Below, piece by piece: positions 36,893 through 46,522 of a stretch of DNA of 49,304 nucleotides. The notes under the pieces are model-generated. The model was not told the DNA's origin and made no database searches. It saw only the letters and a program-made list of their open reading frames with translations. Position numbers and translations under genes: made by a program. The DNA comes from Streptomyces ochraceiscleroticus (GTDB lineage Bacteria > Actinomycetota > Actinomycetes > Streptomycetales > Streptomycetaceae): positions 1 to 49,304 of the forward strand of contig NZ_JOAX01000043.1 in assembly GCF_000720485.1 (NCBI RefSeq), read 5' to 3'. The stretch's first letter is position 1, and every line of letters begins with the position of its first letter.

Positions 36893-37159
36893 ATGCGGAT
36901 TCAGGTGAGGCGCACCGGCGGTTTCGCCGGCATCGAGAAGCACGCCGAGATCGACACCGCTGACCGGGCCGATGCCGCCCAGTGGGACGACCTGGTCGAG
37001 CGGGCGCTGGCCGACGGGCGGGACACCCAGCCCGTCGGGGTGCCGGACGGATTCACGTACCAGATCACCGTCGACGGCCGGACCGTGTACTGCGCGGATC
37101 CCCGGCTGACCGACCACCAGCGCAAGCTGATCACCCGGGTACTGAAGGAAGGGGCGTAG
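36893..37159 (+). CDS. Protealysin inhibitor, emfourin family
   Basis: This 88-residue protein reads MRIQVRRTGGFAGIEK with a central PDGFTYQITVDGRTVYC segment, as in emfourins, which block protealysin-like M4 proteases by entering the active-site groove. It lies 48 bases after the protease on the same strand with GAGGAGAAGG near its start. The pair probably acts as a safety lock on the cytoplasmic protease. Confidence 0.88.
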   Translation: MRIQVRRTGGFAGIEKHAEIDTADRADAAQWDDLVERALADGRDTQPVGVPDGFTYQITVDGRTVYCADPRLTDHQRKLITRVLKEGA

Positions 37160-37186
37160 GCCACGGCTCCCTGAGCCCCGGCGACG

Positions 37187-37232
37187 CGTGTCAAGGGTGC
37201 GGGTGGGCGGCTCCGCCCGCACCCTTGACACG
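37187..37232. terminator. 17-bp hairpin terminator after the emfourin gene
   Basis: CGTGTCAAGGGTGCGGG at 37187-37203 pairs exactly with 37216-37232 around a 12-base loop that can extend the stem further. It follows the emfourin stop by 27 bases and precedes the transporter start by 40 bases. Confidence 0.88.
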
Positions 37233-37272
37233 TTACTGACCGGTCGGCGGCCACCCGGATGAGGAGCTTGCC

Positions 37273-38574
37273 GTGCTGCTCCCGGGCCCGGTGGCGGAGG
37301 ATCTGAAGGTGACCTCCCAGTCCCTGGACCGGTACGCCGTCGACGAAGCGCTGGCCGAACCCGTCGTGCCGGTCGGGCGCGGCTGGACGGCGGCGCTCGT
37401 GCTGGCGAACGGGGCGATCTGGGTCGGCTGGTTCGGGCCGCTGCAGATCCTGCTGGCCCTCCAGGCCGCCGAGCTGGCCCCGGCCGGCACCTCGAAGGAG
37501 ACCGTACTGGCCTGGGTGACCGGCTGCGGCGCGGCCGTCGCGCTGGTCGCCACGCCGCTCTTCGGCGCGGCCTCGGACCGCACGGCCTCCCGCTTCGGCC
37601 GCCGTGCTCCATGGATCGCGGGCGGCGTGCCGGCCGGCGCCGGCGCGCTCGCACTGCTCGCCACGGCGGACGGCGTACTGTCCCTGCTGCTGGGCTGGTG
37701 CCTGGTCCAGCTCGCGCTGAGCGCCGCGTACGCCGCGCTCACCGCCGCCGTACCGGACCGGGTGCCGCGGCGGCAGCGCGGGGCGGTCGGCGGCTGGCTG
37801 GGCGCGGCCCAGATCCTGGGCGTACTGGCGGGCACGGGCCTGGCGACCGCGGCCGGCGGTATCGCGGCGGGCTACCTCGCCTGCGCCGCCTTCACGGTCC
37901 TCGGCACGCTCCCGTACGTCCTGCTCCGCCGCGACCCGGTACTGCCCGCCGACCGGCGCCCGCCGTTCGACCGGCGCGCCTTCCTGACCGCCTTCTGGAT
38001 CAGCCCGCGCCGCCACCCGGACCTGGCCTGGGCCTGGCTGACCCGCTTCCTGGTCAACCTCGGGAACTCGATCGCGCTGCTGTACTTGCTGTACTACCTG
38101 CGGGACGCGCTGCACCGCCCCGACCCGGCGGCCGGGGTGCTGATCCTCACCGCGGTGAACAGCGCGCTGCTGCTGGGGACGGTCGTCGCCGCCGGCTTCT
38201 GGTCGGACCGCATCGGCCGCCGCAAGCCGTTCGTCCTGTGGGCCGGCGTCCTGATGGCGGCGGCCACCGCGGTGCTCGCCTGCTGGCAGACCTGGCCCGG
38301 AGCGCTGGTGGCGGCCGGCACGCTGGGCATCGGCTTCGGCGTCTTCATGGCCGTCGACTTCGCGCTGATGACGGACGTCCTCCCGGCCGCGGCACACCGC
38401 GGCAAGGACCTGGGCGTCATCAACATCGCCAACTCCCTGCCCCAGGTCGCCGCCCCGGCCCTGGCAGCGCCGGTGGTCCGCCACCTGGGCGGCTACCCGG
38501 TCCTGTACCTCCTGGCCGCGGCCACCGCCCTGGCGGGCGCCCTCTTCGTACGCCGCATCCGAGGAGTGGACTAG
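37273..38574 (+). CDS. MFS transporter
   Basis: This 433-residue membrane protein has about 12 hydrophobic segments and a central cytoplasmic loop (RRDPVLPADRRPPFDRRA). The loop after helix 2, FGAASDRTASRFGRRAPW, is the MFS motif A seen in the GPH/sugar-type group, so a sugar or glycoside substrate is plausible but not shown. GTG 37273 follows GAGGAG at 7 bases. Its stop is 18 bases from the convergent era stop, with no clear terminator between. Confidence 0.88.
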   Translation: MLLPGPVAEDLKVTSQSLDRYAVDEALAEPVVPVGRGWTAALVLANGAIWVGWFGPLQILLALQAAELAPAGTSKETVLAWVTGCGAAVALVATPLFGAASDRTASRFGRRAPWIAGGVPAGAGALALLATADGVLSLLLGWCLVQLALSAAYAALTAAVPDRVPRRQRGAVGGWLGAAQILGVLAGTGLATAAGGIAAGYLACAAFTVLGTLPYVLLRRDPVLPADRRPPFDRRAFLTAFWISPRRHPDLAWAWLTRFLVNLGNSIALLYLLYYLRDALHRPDPAAGVLILTAVNSALLLGTVVAAGFWSDRIGRRKPFVLWAGVLMAAATAVLACWQTWPGALVAAGTLGIGFGVFMAVDFALMTDVLPAAAHRGKDLGVINIANSLPQVAAPALAAPVVRHLGGYPVLYLLAAATALAGALFVRRIRGVD

Positions 38575-38592
38575 GGGAGGACTCGGGGACGG

Positions 38593-39531
38593 CTAGAAGC
38601 CCAGCTTGCGGAGCTGCTTCGGGTCCCGCTGCCAGTCCTTGGCGACCTTCACGTGCAGATCGAGATAGACGGGCGTGCCGAGCAGCGCCTCGATGTGCTT
38701 CCGCGACTTCATCCCGACCTCCTTCAGGCGCTTGCCCTTGGGGCCGATGATGATGCCCTTCTGGCTGGGCCGCTCGATGTAGACGATCGCGTGCACGTCC
38801 AGCAGCGGCTTCTCGGCGGGCCGGTCCTCGCGCGGCAGCATCTCCTCGACCACGACCGCGATGGAGTGCGGCAGCTCGTCCCGCACGCCCTCCAGCGCCG
38901 CCTCGCGGATCAGCTCGGCGACCATGACCTGCTCGGGCTCGTCGGTGAGGTCGCCCTCCGGGTACAGCGGCGGGCTCTCGGGCAGCATCGGCACGAGCAG
39001 ATCGGCCAGCAGCCCCACCTGGCTGTCGCCGACCGCCGACACCGGAATGATCTCGGCCCACTCGATCCCGAGCTCCTGGCCCAGCTTGTCGATGGCGATG
39101 AGCTGTTCGGCCAGCGTCTTGGAATCCACCAGGTCGGTCTTGGTCACGATGGCGACCTTCGGGGTCTTCTTGATCCCCGCCAGCTCACCGGCGATGAACC
39201 GGTCGCCCGGCCCGAGCTTCTGGTCGGCGGGCAGGCAGAAGCCGATCACATCGACCTCGGCCCAGGTGGTCCGCACCACGTCATTGAGCCGCTCGCCCAG
39301 CAGCGTGCGCGGCTTGTGCAGACCGGGGGTGTCCACCAGCACGAGCTGCGCGTCCGGGCGGTGCACGATGCCGCGGACGGTGTGCCGGGTGGTCTGCGGC
39401 CGGTTGGAGGTGATGGCCACCTTCGTACCGACGAGAGCGTTCGTCAGGGTGGACTTGCCCGCGTTCGGGCGGCCGACGAAGCACGCGAAGCCGGCGCGGT
39501 GCGGGGCGGAGGAGTCTGTACGAGCGCTCAT
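38593..39531 (-). CDS. era: GTPase Era
   Basis: This 312-residue GTPase binds 16S rRNA and helps mature the 30S subunit. The GTP motifs are CFVGRPNAGKSTLTNAL (G1), DTPG (G3) and TKTD (G4), and the C-terminal KH domain has GIIIGPKGKRLKEVG. ATG 39531 starts MSARTDSSAPHRAGF, the normal short lead. In this strand order, phoH, ybeY, corC-like, (methyltransferase), deaminase-like and era follow one another, as in other Streptomyces. Confidence 0.97.
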   Translation of the reverse strand: MSARTDSSAPHRAGFACFVGRPNAGKSTLTNALVGTKVAITSNRPQTTRHTVRGIVHRPDAQLVLVDTPGLHKPRTLLGERLNDVVRTTWAEVDVIGFCLPADQKLGPGDRFIAGELAGIKKTPKVAIVTKTDLVDSKTLAEQLIAIDKLGQELGIEWAEIIPVSAVGDSQVGLLADLLVPMLPESPPLYPEGDLTDEPEQVMVAELIREAALEGVRDELPHSIAVVVEEMLPREDRPAEKPLLDVHAIVYIERPSQKGIIIGPKGKRLKEVGMKSRKHIEALLGTPVYLDLHVKVAKDWQRDPKQLRKLGF

Positions 39532-39620
39532 GGCGCCCATTCTCCCCGATCGCGGGCATGACACCGACCACCGGCCCGGCCGGACCGGTGGGTCAGCGGT
39601 ATCTCTGGGGCGCTGCGCGC

Positions 39621-39968
39621 TCAGCCGGCCTTGACGGTCTCGCGGAGGACGCCGTCGGGACCGGCGACCAGGACGGGAGTCTCCGCGCCGCCCAGGTCGC
39701 GGACGACCGCGCGGTCCGCGTCGGCCGCGGTGTCGGCCTCGGTGACCAGCGCGGCCGCCTCCAGGGACTGCGCGCCGCTCGCCACGGCCATCGCCACGGC
39801 GGTCTGCAGGGCACTCAGCTTGAGGGAGTCGAGGGTCACGGTCCCCGCGACGTACGTCCGCCCGGTCTCGTCCCGCACGGCGGCACCCTCGGTGACACCA
39901 TTACGGGCACGCGCCGAACGGGCAAGCGTAATGATCTTGCGGTCTTCCGGATCCATCGCTTCGCTCAT
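39621..39968 (-). CDS. Cytidine deaminase-like protein lacking the zinc site
   Basis: This 115-residue protein has the cytidine deaminase fold outline (KIITLARSARARNGVTEGAAV, TYVAGTVTLDSLKLSALQTAV) but contains no cysteine and no histidine at all, so the HAE and PCxxC zinc motifs are missing. Similar proteins are annotated as cytidine deaminases beside era in Streptomyces. It cannot deaminate by the known mechanism and may have a structural or nucleotide-binding role. ATG 39968 is the first start; era follows after 89 bases. Confidence 0.75.
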   Translation of the reverse strand: MSEAMDPEDRKIITLARSARARNGVTEGAAVRDETGRTYVAGTVTLDSLKLSALQTAVAMAVASGAQSLEAAALVTEADTAADADRAVVRDLGGAETPVLVAGPDGVLRETVKAG

Positions 39969-40103
39969 ACGGCCGAGGATATGCGTTCACCACCCCCGCA
40001 TGTTCCAACGGGGGCCCACCCCCGACGACCCGTCTTCCCGCGGCGTACCGGCATCCGCACGCCTACGCTGGAAAGTGAACCGCGGAACACGGAGGCGGTC
40101 CCC

Positions 40104-40727
40104 ATGGGCATCTACTCAGAACGCGTCCTCCCGCGCATCATCGACGTCGCCTGCGGCATGAAACCCACCAAACCCCTACGACGCCAGGTCTGCGCACCCC
40201 TCAAGGGCGACATCCTCGAGATCGGCTTCGGCACGGGCCACAACGTGCCCTTCTACCCGCCGGCCGTCACCAGCGTGGCCGCCATCGAGCCCTCCGACCT
40301 GGGCTGGGAACTCGCCGGCACGCGCCTGCGCGCATCCCGTACGCCCGTCCACCGGGCCGGCCTCGACGGCCAGTCCCTCCCCTTCGAGGACAACACTTTC
40401 GACGCCGCCCTCTCCACCTGGACGCTGTGCACCATCCCCGACGCCGAGGCCGCCCTCCGCGAGGTGAGACGCGTCCTCAAGCCGGGCGGCACCCTGCGCT
40501 TCCTCGAACACGGCCTGGCCCCGGAAGGGGACGAGTCCGTACGCCGGTGGCAGCGCCGCCTGGACCCCGTCAACGCGCGCCTCTTCGGCGGCTGCCACCT
40601 CACCCGTCCGGTGGCCGACCTGCTGGCCTCAGCAGGCTTCACGATCACCGAACTGGAGACGTTCTACGAGCAGGGCGCCCCCAAACCCATGGGCGCCGAC
40701 TCGCTGGGCACAGCGATGGCCCGCTGA
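40104..40727 (+). CDS. SAM-dependent methyltransferase, class I
   Basis: This 207-residue protein has the methyltransferase motif I ILEIGFGTGHNVPFYP (about 39-53), then AIEPSD and the post-II block FDAALSTWTLCTIPDAEAAL and LKPGGTLRFLEHG, as in UbiE/Methyltransf_11 enzymes. ATG 40104 follows GGAGG at 9 bases. It is the only plus-strand gene in a run of minus-strand core genes. The substrate is unknown; relatives are often annotated as phospholipid or thiol methyltransferases. Confidence 0.9.
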   Translation: MGIYSERVLPRIIDVACGMKPTKPLRRQVCAPLKGDILEIGFGTGHNVPFYPPAVTSVAAIEPSDLGWELAGTRLRASRTPVHRAGLDGQSLPFEDNTFDAALSTWTLCTIPDAEAALREVRRVLKPGGTLRFLEHGLAPEGDESVRRWQRRLDPVNARLFGGCHLTRPVADLLASAGFTITELETFYEQGAPKPMGADSLGTAMAR

Positions 40728-40747
40728 CCGGGCACAGGGGCGGCCCG

Positions 40748-42070
40748 CTAGTCCCCGTCGCTCCCGGCGCCATCGGCGCCCTCGGTGCCGACCGGCTCCA
40801 CCAGCACCGTAACGATCTTGTTCCGGCGCCCCGCAGGCGACTCCGCCGTCAGCCGCAGCGCCTTGAGGGCCGGGTCCACGGCGTCCTCGGAGAGGTCGAC
40901 CTCCGCCTGGGCCCCCGCGATCGGCACCCGCCCCAGCCGCTTGGCCAGCAGCCCGCCGACCGTCTCCACGTCCTCGTCGTCCAACTCCAGGCCGTACAGC
41001 TCGCCGAGGTCGCCGATGTCGAGGCGGGCCGTGACCCGGTACCGGCCGTCGCCCAGCTCCTGCACGGGCGGCAGCTCGCGGTCGTACTCGTCGGTGATCT
41101 CCCCGACGATCTCTTCGAGGATGTCCTCGATCGTGACGATGCCGGCCGTGCCGCCGTACTCGTCGATCACCACGGCAACGTGGTTGCGGTCCCGCTGCAT
41201 CTCGCGCAGCAGATCACCCGCGTTCTTCGTGTCCGGCACGAACGCCGCGGGCCGCATCGCCGTCGACACCAGCTCGGTCTCCGCGTCCCGGCTGATGTGC
41301 ACCTTCCGGGCGAGGTCCTTCACGTACACCACGCCCACCACGTCGTCCTCGCTCTCCCCCGTCACGGGGATGCGCGAGAACCCGGAGCGCAGCGCGAGCG
41401 TGAGCGCCTGGCGGATGGTCTTGAAGCGCTCGACCGAGACCAGGTCGGTGCGCGGCACCATCACCTCGCGCACGAGGGTGTCGCCGAGCTGGAAGACCGA
41501 GTGCACCATGCGGCGCTCCTCGTCCTCGATCAGCGACTCCTGCTCCGCGAGGTCGACCATCGCGCGCAGCTCGGCCTCGGAGGCGAACGGGCCCTTGCGG
41601 AAGCCCTTGCCGGGCGTGAGGGCGTTGCCGAGGAGGATCAGGAGCTGCGGGATCGGGCCCATGACGCGGGCCAGCGGCAGCAGGACGTACGCCGCGGCGG
41701 TCGCCGTGTTCAGCGGGTGCTGCCGTCCGATCGTCCGCGGCGAGACGCCGACCGCCACGTACGAGACGAGCACCATCACCGCGATGGCGACGGTCAGCGC
41801 CTCCCACGTCTCCGCGAACCGCTGCACGCACGCGTACGTGACGACGACGGCAGCGGCCATCTCGCAGCCCACCCGCACCAGCAGGGCGACGTTCAGATAG
41901 CGGGTGGGGTCGGCGGCGACGGCGGCGAGCTTGGCGCTGCCGCGCCGCCCGGACCGTACGGCCTCCTCGGCGCGGAAGCTGGTCGTGCGGGCGAGGCCCG
42001 TCTCCGCGCAGGCGGCGAGCCAGGCGACCACGACGAGGAGGACGGCGACGGCGATGAGCTGGACGGACAC
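40748..42070 (-). CDS. CorC/HlyC-like protein (DUF21 and CBS domains)
   Basis: This 440-residue membrane protein has an N-terminal DUF21 region with about three or four membrane helices (VQLIAVAVLLVVVAWLAAC at the start), a CBS pair (about residues 215-330, with MVPRTDLVSVER and VIDEYGGTAGIVTIEDILEEIVGEI) and a C-terminal transporter-associated domain. Family members act in magnesium/cobalt efflux or resistance. GTG 42070 starts 4 bases after the ybeY stop, so the two are coupled. Confidence 0.94.
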   Translation of the reverse strand: MSVQLIAVAVLLVVVAWLAACAETGLARTTSFRAEEAVRSGRRGSAKLAAVAADPTRYLNVALLVRVGCEMAAAVVVTYACVQRFAETWEALTVAIAVMVLVSYVAVGVSPRTIGRQHPLNTATAAAYVLLPLARVMGPIPQLLILLGNALTPGKGFRKGPFASEAELRAMVDLAEQESLIEDEERRMVHSVFQLGDTLVREVMVPRTDLVSVERFKTIRQALTLALRSGFSRIPVTGESEDDVVGVVYVKDLARKVHISRDAETELVSTAMRPAAFVPDTKNAGDLLREMQRDRNHVAVVIDEYGGTAGIVTIEDILEEIVGEITDEYDRELPPVQELGDGRYRVTARLDIGDLGELYGLELDDEDVETVGGLLAKRLGRVPIAGAQAEVDLSEDAVDPALKALRLTAESPAGRRNKIVTVLVEPVGTEGADGAGSDGD

Positions 42071-42074
42071 CGCG

Positions 42075-42572
42075 TCACCGAGTGGTGGGTGCCGGAGACG
42101 GGCCCTCGATGCCGCGCTCGGCCCGCCAGCCGTCGATGATCGCGGCCTGCAGCCCGAACATCTCGGCCTTCTCGTCCGGCTCCTCGTGGTCGTACCCGAG
42201 GAGGTGGAGGACACCATGGACGGTGAGCAACTGCAGCTCCTCGTCCATGGAGTGCTCCGTGGGCGCGTCCTCTCCCTGCTTCTTGGCGACCTCGGGGCAG
42301 AGCACGATGTCGCCGAGCAGCCCCTGCGGGGGCTCCTCCTCGTCCTTGGCCGGCGGCCGCAGCTCGTCCATCGGGAAGGACATCACGTCGGTCGGGCCCG
42401 GGAGGTCCATCCACTGGATGTGGAGCTGCTCCATGGCGTCGGCGTCGACGACGATGACCGAGAGCTCGGACAGCGGGTGGATGCGCATCCGGGCGAGCGC
42501 GTAGCGGGCGACATCCAGGACCGCCTGCTCGTCGATGTCCGTACCGGACTCGTTGTTGACGTCGATTGCCAT
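42075..42572 (-). CDS. ybeY: Endoribonuclease YbeY, rRNA maturation
   Basis: This 165-residue zinc endoribonuclease processes 16S rRNA ends and checks ribosomes. The zinc site [11 protein letters not shown] is near residues 116-126, and the N-terminal half has the conserved [13 protein letters not shown] 42572 starts [10 protein letters not shown], 11 bases after the phoH stop. It is an operon partner of phoH and the CorC-like gene. Confidence 0.96.
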   Translation of the reverse strand: MAIDVNNESGTDIDEQAVLDVARYALARMRIHPLSELSVIVVDADAMEQLHIQWMDLPGPTDVMSFPMDELRPPAKDEEEPPQGLLGDIVLCPEVAKKQGEDAPTEHSMDEELQLLTVHGVLHLLGYDHEEPDEKAEMFGLQAAIIDGWRAERGIEGPSPAPTTR

Positions 42573-42583
42573 CGTGTGACTGC

Positions 42584-43660
<1,077 letters not shown>

Positions 43661-43839
43661 GGGCCGGCTCTGTGGCCTGCTGATCCCCATTTCTACGTAG
43701 CGATGCCTGCGGCTCTCCTGAGCACGTCCAGGGTACGACGCACCACCGACATCGACGGAGAACTTTTCGAGGAGGGCCGGTGGAGGGGGGCGAGGGGCGG
43801 GAAGCCATCCCCCTCCGCCTTCGCCCCTGCGGGGAACGG

Positions 43840-45009
43840 CTAGCCGGAGCGGCGGAAGCCGATGGTGGGGAGGGCGCGGGCCAGCGGCCACTGACGGTAG
43901 GCGGCCGGCAGTACGCCCTCCAGGAACGCGTACCGCTCCCGCAGCGGGAGTCCGCCGCCCGGTGCCGCGAGCCCGGCCACGGCCTCCGTGTGGTGATCCC
44001 GTACCTGCTGCCACCACGCGGCGATCTCCGACCAGCCGGGCGCGGACAGCGAGCCGCCGAACTCCTGCACCGACAGCGCCGCCGTCAGGCCCGCGAACGC
44101 CAGCCGGTCGGCCAGCGGCCAGCCCGCGAGCGTGCCCGTGACGAAGCCCGCCACGAAGACGTCGCCCGCGCCCGTGGGGTCCAGCGCCTCCACCGCGATC
44201 GCCGGTACCTCGGCGCTCTCGCCGGTCCGCGCGTCCACCGCGCACGCGCCCCGCGCACCCATGGTGACCACGGCGACCGGCACGAGGTCGGCGAGCTTGC
44301 GGGCGGCGGCCTGCGGCGAGTCCGTACGCGTGTACCGCATCGCCTCCTCGGCATTCGGCAGGAACGCCTCGCAGTGCTCGAGGTCGGCGAGGTCGGCCGG
44401 GTCCCAGCGCCCGGTGTCGTCCCAGCCCACGTCCGCGAAGATCCGGGCGCCGCGGCCGGCCGCGCAGCCCAGCCAGCCCTCCCGCCGCCCCGGCACCAGC
44501 GAGGCGACGCAGGCGCGCGAGGCGGGCGGGCACCCCGGCGCGTGCGCCCCGTCGAAGGCGGACTCCGGCGGCGGCGCCTCGTGCCCGTGCGACACCATCG
44601 TGCGCTCGCCCTCGTACGCCATGGAGACGGTCACCGGCGAGTGCCACCCGGGCACCTTCCGCGACATCGAGAGGTCGATGCCCTCCCCCTGGCGCAGCGC
44701 GTCCCAGCAGTACTCGCCGTACATGTCGTCCCCGAAGGCCGCCGCCAGCGAGGTGTGCAGCCCGAGCCGGGCCAGCGCGGTCGCCATGTTCGCGACCCCG
44801 CCGGGGCTCGACCCCATGCCGCGCGCCCAGGACTCGGTGCCGCGGACCGGCGCCGAGTCCAGCCCGGTGAAGATGATGTCGAGGAAGACCGTGCCGGTGA
44901 GATAGACGTCCGTGGCCGGGTCCCGCGGCCCGCGAAGTGCGGCGAGCGGGTCGAGCACCGCCGGCGTGGGACTCGTGGGGGCGAACTGTTCTCCGCTGTG
45001 AGCGCTCAC
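43840..45009 (-). CDS. PfkB-family carbohydrate kinase
   Basis: This 389-residue ribokinase-like enzyme phosphorylates a sugar or nucleoside with ATP. The N-terminal motif is GSSPGGVANMATALARLG (about 68-85) and the C-terminal catalytic motif is LDPTGAGDVFVAGFVTG (about 277-293), with Asp in GAGD as the base. The first 33 residues are a variable extension. GTG 45009 is the start, opposite a GH4 glycosidase gene 111 bases away; the two may be co-regulated. The 179 bases downstream, to phoH, hold no clear gene. Confidence 0.9.
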   Translation of the reverse strand: MSAHSGEQFAPTSPTPAVLDPLAALRGPRDPATDVYLTGTVFLDIIFTGLDSAPVRGTESWARGMGSSPGGVANMATALARLGLHTSLAAAFGDDMYGEYCWDALRQGEGIDLSMSRKVPGWHSPVTVSMAYEGERTMVSHGHEAPPPESAFDGAHAPGCPPASRACVASLVPGRREGWLGCAAGRGARIFADVGWDDTGRWDPADLADLEHCEAFLPNAEEAMRYTRTDSPQAAARKLADLVPVAVVTMGARGACAVDARTGESAEVPAIAVEALDPTGAGDVFVAGFVTGTLAGWPLADRLAFAGLTAALSVQEFGGSLSAPGWSEIAAWWQQVRDHHTEAVAGLAAPGGGLPLRERYAFLEGVLPAAYRQWPLARALPTIGFRRSG

Positions 45010-45092
45010 CTTGCCTGCCCCTTTCGTCCGTGCACGTCACGCCAGTGTGCCGGATCAGGGGTGGCCATGGCTGCGAGCGGGGCGGCTTCCGG

Positions 45093-45111
45093 CGTACCTT
45101 CGTGCGGTACG
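45093..45111. promoter_or_regulatory. Possible operator between the PfkB and GH4 genes
   Basis: CGTACC at 45093-45098 mirrors GGTACG at 45106-45111 with 7 bases between, 9 bases before the GH4 start. The site is placed to control this gene, and perhaps the divergent kinase. Confidence 0.35.
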
Positions 45112-45120
45112 TTCCGGCCC

Positions 45121-46431
45121 ATGAGGCTCACGATTCTCGGTGGTGGCGGCTTCCGGGTGCCGCTGGTCCACCGCGCGCTGCTCGACGACCCCGCGCGCGC
45201 CGTGACGGAGGTGACGCTGTACGACACCGACGCGGACCGGCTGCGGGTCATCGCGGCCGTACTGGAGCGGCAGGCGGCGGGGCGGGAGCGGCCGGTACGG
45301 GTACGGCTCGCGACGGACCTCGACGACGCCCTGCGCGGCGCGGACTTCGTGTTCTCCGCGATCCGGGTCGGCGGCACAGCGGGGCGCGTCGCGGACGAGC
45401 GGATCCCGCTCTCCGAGGGCGTGCTCGGCCAGGAGACGGTGGGCGCGGGCGGCGTGCTCTACGGGCTGCGCACCATCCCCGTGGCGCTGCACATCGCCGA
45501 GCGGGCCGCGGCGCTGGCCCCGGACGCCTGGGTCATCAACTTCACCAACCCGGCCGGAATGGTCACCGAGGTGATGGCGGAGGTGCTGGGCGAGCGGGTG
45601 ATCGGCATCTGTGACTCGCCGGTGGGCCTGGTGCGCCGGGCCGCGCGGGCGGCGGGCGCCGACCCGGACGCGGTGAGCTACGACTACGTGGGGCTGAACC
45701 ACCTCGGGTGGCTGCGGTCGCTGTCCTACGAGGGCCGCGACCTGCTCCCGGGGCTGCTCGCCGACCCCGAAGCGCTCGGCTCGTTCGAGGAGGGGCGGCT
45801 CTTCGGGGCCGAGTGGCTGCACGCTCTCGGGGCGCTGCCCAACGAGTACCTGCATTACTACTACTTCCGCCGCGAGACGCTCGCCTCCGTACGGGCGGCG
45901 GACGAGACCCGCGGTGTCTTCCTCGACCGGCAGCAGGGCGGCTTCTTCGAGGCGGCGGGCCGGCGCCCGGAGGACGCGTACGCGCTGTGGGAGCGCACGC
46001 GCCTGGAGCGCGAGGAGACGTACATGGCGGAGAGCCGGGAGGCGAGCGGCGGCTGGCAGCGCGACACCTGCGACCTGGAGGGCGGCGGGTACGACCGGGT
46101 GGCGCTGGCCCTGATGCACGCGATCGCGGGCGACCGGCGGGCCCGGCTGATCCTGAACGTGCGCAACGGGACGACCGTTCCGGCGCTCGCCCCCGAGGCC
46201 ATCATCGAGACGGTGTGCGAGGTGGGCGCGGACGGCGCCCGGCCGCTGCCGTGCGCCCCGCTCCGCAACGACCAACTGGGGCTGATGCTCCAGCTCAAGG
46301 CGGTGGAACGGGCGACGGTGGAGGCCGCCGTCTTCAAGGAGCGCGACGCGGCCCTACGGGCGCTGGCGCTGCACCCTCTGGTGGACTCACCGGCGGTGGC
46401 CGCCCGCATCCTGGAGCGGGCGGCGGACTGA
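45121..46431 (+). CDS. 6-phospho-beta-glucosidase-like enzyme (GH4)
   Basis: This 436-residue GH4 enzyme hydrolyses a (phospho)glycoside by an NAD+ and divalent-metal-dependent redox mechanism. The N-terminal Rossmann motif is LTILGGGGFRVPLVHRAL; the metal and substrate sites include VINFTNPAGMVTEV, GICDSPVG and GLNHLGW (about residues 139-200). ATG 45121 lacks a strong ribosome site. No PTS gene is adjacent, so whether the substrate is phosphorylated is open; the divergent PfkB kinase could supply a phosphorylated sugar. Confidence 0.9.
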   Translation: MRLTILGGGGFRVPLVHRALLDDPARAVTEVTLYDTDADRLRVIAAVLERQAAGRERPVRVRLATDLDDALRGADFVFSAIRVGGTAGRVADERIPLSEGVLGQETVGAGGVLYGLRTIPVALHIAERAAALAPDAWVINFTNPAGMVTEVMAEVLGERVIGICDSPVGLVRRAARAAGADPDAVSYDYVGLNHLGWLRSLSYEGRDLLPGLLADPEALGSFEEGRLFGAEWLHALGALPNEYLHYYYFRRETLASVRAADETRGVFLDRQQGGFFEAAGRRPEDAYALWERTRLEREETYMAESREASGGWQRDTCDLEGGGYDRVALALMHAIAGDRRARLILNVRNGTTVPALAPEAIIETVCEVGADGARPLPCAPLRNDQLGLMLQLKAVERATVEAAVFKERDAALRALALHPLVDSPAVAARILERAAD

Positions 46432-46522
46432 GCGGTCCGCCCGACGGGGCGGTTCGGCGGCGGGTGCGGGCTCGGCGGCCGTGGTTGGGCGGCTGGGCCC
46501 GGGTGGGCGCGGCCTAGGGGTG

